This document shows, piece after piece, positions 16,566 to 21,432 of a stretch of DNA of 21,432 nucleotides. Source of the stretch: Candidatus Latescibacterota bacterium (GTDB lineage Bacteria > Latescibacterota > UBA2968 > UBA8231); the NCBI GenBank assembly GCA_021295675.1, contig JAGWBY010000028.1, forward strand, positions 1-21,432, given 5' to 3'. Made by a program: the position numbers and the translations under genes. The notes beneath the pieces are model-generated. The model did no database searches. It was not told the DNA's origin and saw only the letters and a program-made list of their open reading frames with translations. The first letter of the stretch is position 1; each line of letters starts with the position of its first letter.

Positions 16566-16567
16566 TG

Positions 16568-17409
16568 CTATCCCCTGAACAGCGGCTCAATATGGTCTTT
16601 GGCCCGCAACAAGCCTTCCTGTTGCAGTTCAGGCGTCTGCCAGAAGTAGTGATCTTCGAGTTCCACCGAGAGCACGCCGTCGTAGCCCACGTCTTCGAGC
16701 CGACGTATTACAAAGTTCCAATCCACCTCGCCCTCGCCGGGGATGGTATAGCGCCACCAGCCCTCGCCGCACACATAGGTCGAGTTGTATGCCTCGCCCA
16801 AGTTACCGGATTCGTAGAGCTTTTCCGGCATGATCTCGGTATCCTTGAGATGGACGTGCCGCACGCGGTCGCCAAACTCGTGCAAGAGCCGCTGATAGTC
16901 TATCTGCAAGCGCACGAGATGCCCAGCCGTGGCGACGGGCACGCTGCAAAAATCAAGCGCAGGCTCTCGGGCGAGCAGCCCAGATTGGGATAGTGGGGCC
17001 GGCCGCCCGGCCAAGGTTCGATGGCGATATTGACGCCCACCTTCTCGGCGTGGGCCACGACCCGGGGATAGACCTTGGCAAAAATCTCAAAGGTCTCGGC
17101 TTTGGACATGCTTGGGTCGTCTGGGCCGAGCACGGTAAAAAGCGTGTGGCCGCCGTGCCGGGAAATTGCGCTCAAACTCTTCTTGATCTCGCTCAATCCC
17201 TTGCGGCGCTTGGCCGCGTCGCGGGTGAGGACTTGGCCGCCGCCGTCCGAGGTGCCGATGGCTAGGCCTAGTTGCTCGCAGGTACGGGCGATCTGCCGGG
17301 TCAAAGGCGGGGTATCGATCGCGCCAAAACCGTTGTCGGCCAACCACGTGGCATAGGCGTCAAAGCCGATCTGGTGGGAAAACGGGGGCATGCGGGTGCC
17401 GATTTTCAT
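16568..17409 (-). CDS. Sugar phosphate isomerase/epimerase family TIM barrel, frameshifted near 16918
   Basis: Xylose-isomerase-like TIM barrel acting on a sugar or cyclitol. The first part (ATG 17409, MKIGTRMPPFSHQIGFDAYA) reads through HTLFTVLGP and the metal-ligand Glu in VNIAIEPWPGG to PSPRLGI, then runs into a stop. The second part, in another frame, continues HLVRLQIDYQRLLHEFGDRV, VRHVHLKDTEI (metal His) and LSVELEDHYF (Glu) to the TAG at 16568. In the family, LGI is followed by C-Y-D-P-S-H; these codons, including a metal-binding Asp, are missing. About 19 nt lost would explain it, and the flanking GCATCT could be a deletion repeat. The intact length would be about 286 aa. AAGGG precedes ATG 17409; the MFS gene ends 20 nt upstream. 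Confidence 0.87.
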
Positions 17410-17429
17410 GATGTGTTCCCTTCTATGAA

Positions 17430-18592
17430 TTAAATGGGTATGCGGCGCTGCTTATCTGGGTTGATCCACTGGGTTACTATCAGCGAGACAAAGGCCAAGA
17501 GCGCGCCGCTGATAAAAATGATCTCGTAGCCAAAAAAGAGCCAGACGTAGCCGCCGACTAAGGGCGCGGCCACCGCGGCTACGTGGTTCATGGTCACCCC
17601 CATGGAGAGCGTGGGTTTGAGTTCATCTGGGGGTGTAATCTTGTGCGCGTAGGTCGTCAGCGCGATTCCGCCGAAGAAAATGAGATTGTCGAGGCAATAG
17701 AGCGCGTACAAACTCGGCCGGTGCTCCACGAACGCGTAGCCAAAAAAGACGAAGACTAACACGCTATAACTTAGCGTGAGCATCCGCCGCTCGCATCCAC
17801 GCAGCCGTCAAGGTGATGAGCACCTGGTTAATCAGCACCAAGACCATGGTCGTCTCCACCGGCATCCCGTGTACTTTCACGAGGGCGAATATGGCGAAGG
17901 TAATGAACATCTGCTTGCGCAGGCCCTGGAGGAAATTCAAGGCGTAGAAGAGCAGATAGCGCCGCTTGAGTACCAAGCGCTTCTCGCCTTCGGGCGCATC
18001 CTTGTTATCGGCCCAAAACAGGGCCAAGCCACCCGCGGCAGTACATACTCCGGCCAAGACAAAGACCCCCTCGTAGCGCAAAAACTCCAGCCCCACCATG
18101 CATACGCCAATCGCCACCAGCCAAGCCAAGCTGCTGATACTGCGCAATTGCCCTAGCCAGCGGCCCTTGTCCGCGGTCGGGCCGTAGGCCAAGCCCATAC
18201 TCTGCTCTAGCGGGAGCCAACAGTGAAAGCCCAAACTCCACACCAGCGAGAATGAGGCCAACATGAAGACCGAGGCCACCTCCGCGTACGCGGCAAGCCC
18301 GACACCCATCACCACGAGCGCAACGGCGGCAACTTTAGGCGGGGCGCAGCGGACGATCAGCGCCAAAAAAAACGCATTGAGAAAACCGGGAACTTCGCGC
18401 AGGGCCTCGACGTAGCCCAATTCGTGCGGCTCAATGCCCAGCCGTTCGACGATGAAGTTGTTGAACAGAGTCAACTGCACCCCGAAAAACACCCCCGTCC
18501 CAGCCACGGCCACGGCTAAGAGCGCGAAATTTTTATTCCACTCTGCGAAAGGATTGGCGATAACGGCCCCCTTGTTGATGTAGTGAATTCAA
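17430..18592 (-). CDS. Major facilitator superfamily transporter, frame broken twice (about 17793 and 18570)
   Basis: Inner-membrane transporter, probably for the substrate of this catabolic block. The long middle frame (18513-17764) has about eight hydrophobic segments, e.g. LGYVEALREVPGFLNAFFLA and WSLGFHCWLPLEQSMGLAYG, and ends LINQVLITLTAAWM. The rest continues in another frame as ERRMLTLSYSVLVFVFFGYA to QWINPDKQRRIPI. Between them the expected cytoplasmic 'GRLVDRFG'-like loop is missing, about 23-26 nt. At the 5' end the middle frame has no good start. TTG 18592, 8 nt after AGAGGA, gives MNSLHQQG and joins ANPFAEWNKNFALL if the run of five Gs (18567-18571) had four. First gene of the minus-strand block. 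Confidence 0.83.
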
Positions 18593-18631
18593 GTGTGCTT
18601 TCCTCTCGCGGTCAACCGAGTACCCAGCCAC

Positions 18632-18660
18632 TTGACGCACAGATGGACAGCCGTTAAGCT
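18632..18660 (+). promoter_or_regulatory. Candidate promoter of the creatininase-family gene
   Basis: TTGACG (18632-18637) and TAAGCT (18655-18660) are separated by 17 nt, in the 102-nt gap between the divergent MFS and creatininase starts. The -35 is near consensus and the -10 is weak. It would give a leader of about 28 nt before ATG 18695. Confidence 0.4.
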
Positions 18661-18694
18661 ACCAGCCCCAACCAACGCAAAGGAGATTATTACT

Positions 18695-19444
18695 ATGGCC
18701 GAGGCCGACGAACGCGTCTTTGTTGGCGACCTGACCCGCAAGGAATTCCGCGAGCGCATCCAAGCGGGCACGATCAAGGCCGCCATCGTGCCCACCGCTG
18801 CTACCGAACAGCACAACGAACACCTGCACATGATCCACGACACTTTCCACGCCAGCTACATGGCCGAGCACGCGGCCAAAAAGCTCCTGCCCCAAGTGGT
18901 GGTAGCCACGCCAGTGGGCATCGGCGTTTCCGAGCACTGGATGGAGCACATCGGCACTCTGACCGTGCGGCCGGAAATTTTCTGCGAATACGTCTTCGAC
19001 GTCTGCCATTCGCTCGTGCGGGCCGGCGTTGAGAACATCTTGGTGCTCAACGGCCATGGCGGCAATGTCAAACCCATGATGCGCCGCATCGACGAATACC
19101 GGGAAAAACTCGGCGTCAACCTCCGCTTCCAGTCCTATTGGGATGTATATGACCCCGACTACGTGCAGCAACACATGGAGCGGGGACGCCTACCTGGGCA
19201 CGCCGACGAATTCGAGACATCAACCATGCTCTACCTAGCGCCGGAGCGCGTGCAGACCGAGACCATCGACAACCCTGCCGCGGCCTTGGGTACGCGCGAC
19301 AAGGGTGAGGCCCTAGTGGGACCAGCCGTGGACGGAGTCGCCGCGCTGTTGGAGCAAATGATCGCCGGCGAGGAAATCGATCTGCCGCCGGTGACCTTTT
19401 ATCCAGAAGGCAAGCGCAACCTCGTCACCGGTGAGCCGGTTTGA
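18695..19444 (+). CDS. Creatininase-family amidohydrolase
   Basis: Metal-dependent amidohydrolase fold, 250 aa. Family features: IVPTAATEQHNEHLHMIHDT near residues 30-49, supplying metal ligands (the classical motif is TEQHGPHL; here Asn-Glu replace Gly-Pro); VATPVGIGVSEHW; VLNGHGGNVKPM, the conserved HGGN motif; and HADEFETSTMLYLAPERV with the second-shell Glu. Members hydrolyse cyclic or linear amides such as creatinine or formamidopyrimidines, or act on mycofactocin precursors; the substrate here is unknown. ATG 18695 follows AAAGGAG; the longer frame from 18593 was not used because it would run through the divergent promoter region. The last 20 nt overlap the end of the convergent dehydrogenase gene. 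Confidence 0.92.
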   Translation: MAEADERVFVGDLTRKEFRERIQAGTIKAAIVPTAATEQHNEHLHMIHDTFHASYMAEHAAKKLLPQVVVATPVGIGVSEHWMEHIGTLTVRPEIFCEYVFDVCHSLVRAGVENILVLNGHGGNVKPMMRRIDEYREKLGVNLRFQSYWDVYDPDYVQQHMERGRLPGHADEFETSTMLYLAPERVQTETIDNPAAALGTRDKGEALVGPAVDGVAALLEQMIAGEEIDLPPVTFYPEGKRNLVTGEPV

Positions 19445-20450
19445 GCACGACGCCCAACGCCTCGGCTGGCGACTCGACGAGCACATCTACGGCCGCGGCA
19501 ATTTGCTCGAGCGCAAACTCGTGGGTATAGAGCGGTTGGACGCGCAGCTTCCCAGCGGCCATAGCACTCAAGCACTCGGCTAGGTTGCGCTGCGTCGGCC
19601 ACTCGACGAAGACCTCGGGATACGCTTGGCCGCATTCGTACACTGGGTCGTGATAGCCGGGGCCAGTGCGTGCCGCACTTCGCACATCTACGTTGCCCAG
19701 CGCGGATCCAAATCCGTGCGTTACCTGTGCTCCTCCCACGAGAACAATGCGCCCCATGCGATGCGTATCCGGCGCTTGCTTTAGGCTCTGATAGATAGTG
19801 CCAAAGGCATCGCTGGCCTCGCCGCCAAAGGCAATGACGCCGAAATCCATGCCATACCCTTGGGTAAACTCCCCGGCCTGCTCGACTACATCCTGTTCGG
19901 ATGGATCAACGACGCACTCTACACCCACCTGCCGGGCAATGTCTCGACGGCGTGCAAAGCGATCAACCCGGGCGAATTGGGCCGTGAACTGGCCGACTAA
20001 GCCCAACCCGACGACGATCCCATTCTCCCCATACAAAGGGGCTGTGCGGCGCACCGCGTGCAATCCGGTCGCCGCCAGATGCACAGACGCGGCCTCGACA
20101 AAGCTAACGCCCTCGGGTATGGCCGCGCACAAATTCTGTGGAACACAGACCCAATCCGCGTGCAGGGCGTACCCGCCCCCCATGCAGGCCACACCCTGCC
20201 CCACCTCGAATTGCTCTACTCCAGCCCCAATCTCCTCAACGACGCCGGCGTTGGTGTAGCCAAAGGGACGCGGTGGCCGGTCGGGTTGGGGGTTTTCCCG
20301 CATGGCCCTCACCCTCCCCAGTTCGGTTCCCGGGCTAATCAACGAAGCCTCCACTCGCACCTTCACCTCGCCGGAGCCGAGGGTAGGCGTGGCTTCCTCT
20401 AGACACACCCCCTGACCACGGCCATCAATAGCCGCAACTTTCCGCTGCAT
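19425..20450 (-). CDS. Zinc-type alcohol dehydrogenase-like (MDR) oxidoreductase with a short internal loss
   Basis: Medium-chain dehydrogenase/reductase, 341 aa, likely NAD(P)-dependent oxidation of a polyol or sugar alcohol. The N-terminal GroES-like domain has VKVRVEASLISPGTELGRVR and PFGYTNAGVVEEIGAG; the typical Cys zinc ligand is absent, as in the 'SPGTE' MDR subgroup. The Rossmann motif IVVGLGLVGQFTAQFA (145-160) is followed at once by RVDRFARRRDIA. In homologues 'xAGAxVIGx' should stand between them, forming strand beta-2, so about 7-8 residues seem deleted in frame around 19965. The remainder is normal to GVVLKPAHR. ATG 20450 has AAGGAGG 5 nt upstream (20456-20462). The 3' end overlaps the creatininase gene tail to tail by 20 nt. 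Confidence 0.87.
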   Translation of the reverse strand: MQRKVAAIDGRGQGVCLEEATPTLGSGEVKVRVEASLISPGTELGRVRAMRENPQPDRPPRPFGYTNAGVVEEIGAGVEQFEVGQGVACMGGGYALHADWVCVPQNLCAAIPEGVSFVEAASVHLAATGLHAVRRTAPLYGENGIVVGLGLVGQFTAQFARVDRFARRRDIARQVGVECVVDPSEQDVVEQAGEFTQGYGMDFGVIAFGGEASDAFGTIYQSLKQAPDTHRMGRIVLVGGAQVTHGFGSALGNVDVRSAARTGPGYHDPVYECGQAYPEVFVEWPTQRNLAECLSAMAAGKLRVQPLYTHEFALEQIAAAVDVLVESPAEALGVVLKPAHR

Positions 20451-20522
20451 AAGCACCTCCTTCTCGCGCTGGTTGCGCCCTCGTGGACTGCTGTATTTGT
20501 CTATTGCCCTATTCGAGGCCCT

Positions 20523-21258
20523 GTGAACGTCATCATTGCTGCAATTTTAGGAGGTATCCTCTTGGTTTGGGGCGGGTTTTGGGGCCTGCTCCGCATCGCG
20601 GATCCCTTTGAGCGCAAACACGTGCTGATCCTCGCGGCGTACACCACCGTCGTCGTCGGCTGTATCATCGGCTTGGTGCTCTTTATAAATCACGAGCAGC
20701 AAAAAAAGCACCGCGCTCAGCTAGAGTCGCAAATGGACCAGTTCAACAATCGCCTCTCCGAACTGAGCACCCGGCTCATCGGCCAGCTAGAAGAAAAAGC
20801 CAATCTGACCGCCTCTGAATTCGAGATCCGAACCCTTTTGCAAAACGAAAAGGATCACCACAAGCGCACCCGCAATCAACTAGCAACCCAAATAGATCAC
20901 AACAACTCGCTGCAAAACAAAATGGAATCTGAGCGCAAGGAGCGGTTGCGCTACCAATCCAACACGGACCGCAAGCTCGAAGAACGCTTCCGGCAGGAGG
21001 ACTTGCGCTACCAAAACCTCGCCGATGCCCAAAAGCGCTCCTTGGCGAACGTGCAGGCGCAGTTCGGCCCCCTCAACAACGAACTGACCCGCCTGCAAGA
21101 GCAAACCGGACAAAATCGCCGCCACCCGCGAGACCCAAACGCTCTCAGTCCAAAAACTCGACGCGCTCGCCCGCAGCCTGAGCACCCTGTACAACGACTT
21201 GAACCAAACTATGGCCCAAGTTGACAGCCTATATCGCAGAACATCTCCAACGCCTTAA
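20523..21258 (+). CDS. Membrane-anchored coiled-coil protein, frameshifted at an A run (21112-21115)
   Basis: Unrecognised family. GTG 20523 starts two membrane helices (about residues 3-25, IIAAILGGILLVWGGFWGLL, and 36-56, ILAAYTTVVVGCIIGLVLFI) with a short charged loop. A long Gln/Glu/Lys/Arg-rich coiled coil follows from residue 57 to about 198 (e.g. MDQFNNRLSELSTRLIGQLE). At LQEQTGQ the frame changes character to Pro/Arg-rich and stops at 21224. Dropping one A of AAAA restores the coil (IAATRETQTLSVQKLDALAR, then LYNDLNQTMAQVDSLYRR) to a TAA at 21256-21258, about 245 aa in all. The next gene starts 10 nt later. A structural or envelope-associated role is only inferred. Confidence 0.8.
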
Positions 21259-21268
21259 GGAGCTGACA

Positions 21269-21432
21269 ATGAAACGCACCCTCATCCCTTTCATCGCCCT
21301 GTTCCTTGCTGCCTGCACCAATAAGGAGCAAGAGATGCTCCTGCTCCAATTACAAAGCGACATGGTCCGCGCCAACGCCGCCATTGACTCGCTGACCTAC
21401 TCACTCGACGACTCCAACCGCTTGCTCGATGA
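21269..21432 (+). CDS. Small lipoprotein with coiled-coil start, 3' end outside the window
   Basis: ATG 21269 follows AAGGAG with a 6-nt spacer and directly succeeds the coiled-coil gene. The first residues, MKRTLIPFIALFLAACTNKE, form a lipoprotein signal peptide with lipobox LAAC (lipidated Cys16). The visible mature part (MLLLQLQSDMVRANAAIDSL) has heptad-like spacing, so it is likely another coiled coil, tethered to a membrane. It probably forms a functional pair with its upstream neighbour. The frame is open to the last base of the window. Confidence 0.8.
   Translation, partial: MKRTLIPFIALFLAACTNKEQEMLLLQLQSDMVRANAAIDSLTYSLDDSNRLLD

Noticed and set aside
21105..21120. Programmed frameshifting in the coiled-coil gene
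   Set aside because: There is only an AAAA run, no slippery heptamer, and no stimulatory structure that I can see; an indel is simpler, especially with other broken genes nearby.
1..21432. Toxin-antitoxin, phage defence, CRISPR, transposase or integrase genes
   Set aside because: I looked for such motifs in all open frames and saw none; the window is metabolic and surface-related.

Overview
The window reads as one piece of chromosome from an uncultured, GC-rich, aerobic, Gram-negative-type bacterium. The best guess is a marine or sponge-associated member of the FCB side of the tree (Latescibacterota-like). The reasons are a type A2 cytochrome oxidase, a long 'GLYLPP'-type GroES, a discoidin protein with a FlgD-like C-terminal domain, a CRTAC1 (FG-GAP/UnbV) protein, a TolC channel, and a dense set of PhyH, enolase-superfamily, Gfo/Idh, creatininase and TIM-barrel genes. 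This taxonomic call is inference; no marker gene settles it.

Layout. Positions 1-2578 (+) hold the end of an aa3/caa3-type cytochrome c oxidase operon, ctaD-ctaE-ctaF, closed by a hairpin. Positions 2678-6494 (-) are a tight run: glutaredoxin-like protein, TolC-family channel, DUF362 protein, GroES-family protein and an unrecognised 196-aa protein. Divergent from it, 6584-8208 (+) holds a DHH phosphoesterase coupled to a PhyH-family dioxygenase, followed by a strong terminator that abuts tRNA-Lys(UUU) on the other strand. Positions 8451-18592 (-) form one long accessory block. In transcription order it is an MFS transporter, sugar-phosphate isomerase/epimerase, CRTAC1 protein, two Gfo/Idh/MocA oxidoreductases, L-rhamnonate-dehydratase-like enzyme, a second enolase-superfamily enzyme and a discoidin/FlgD-like surface protein. 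It looks like uptake and catabolism of a sugar or sugar acid plus secreted binding proteins. A creatininase-family amidohydrolase (+) and a zinc-type alcohol dehydrogenase homologue (-) follow, overlapping tail to tail. The window ends with a membrane-anchored coiled-coil protein and the start of a small lipoprotein (+).

The most striking property is damage. At least seven genes (ctaE, the discoidin gene, the rhamnonate-dehydratase-like gene, CRTAC1, the isomerase, the MFS gene twice, and the coiled-coil gene) have recognisable halves in different frames. The dehydrogenase lacks a short in-frame piece of its Rossmann fold. Several lesions look like losses of roughly 20-25 nt inside conserved motifs; others look like single-base changes, three of them in or next to short homopolymers. 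A remnant of a LigB/DOPA-type extradiol dioxygenase also lies between two genes on the opposite strand. Either the assembly carries a systematic error or this genome is decaying in an unusual way; reads are needed to tell. I found no CRISPR array, insertion sequence, phage gene or rRNA.
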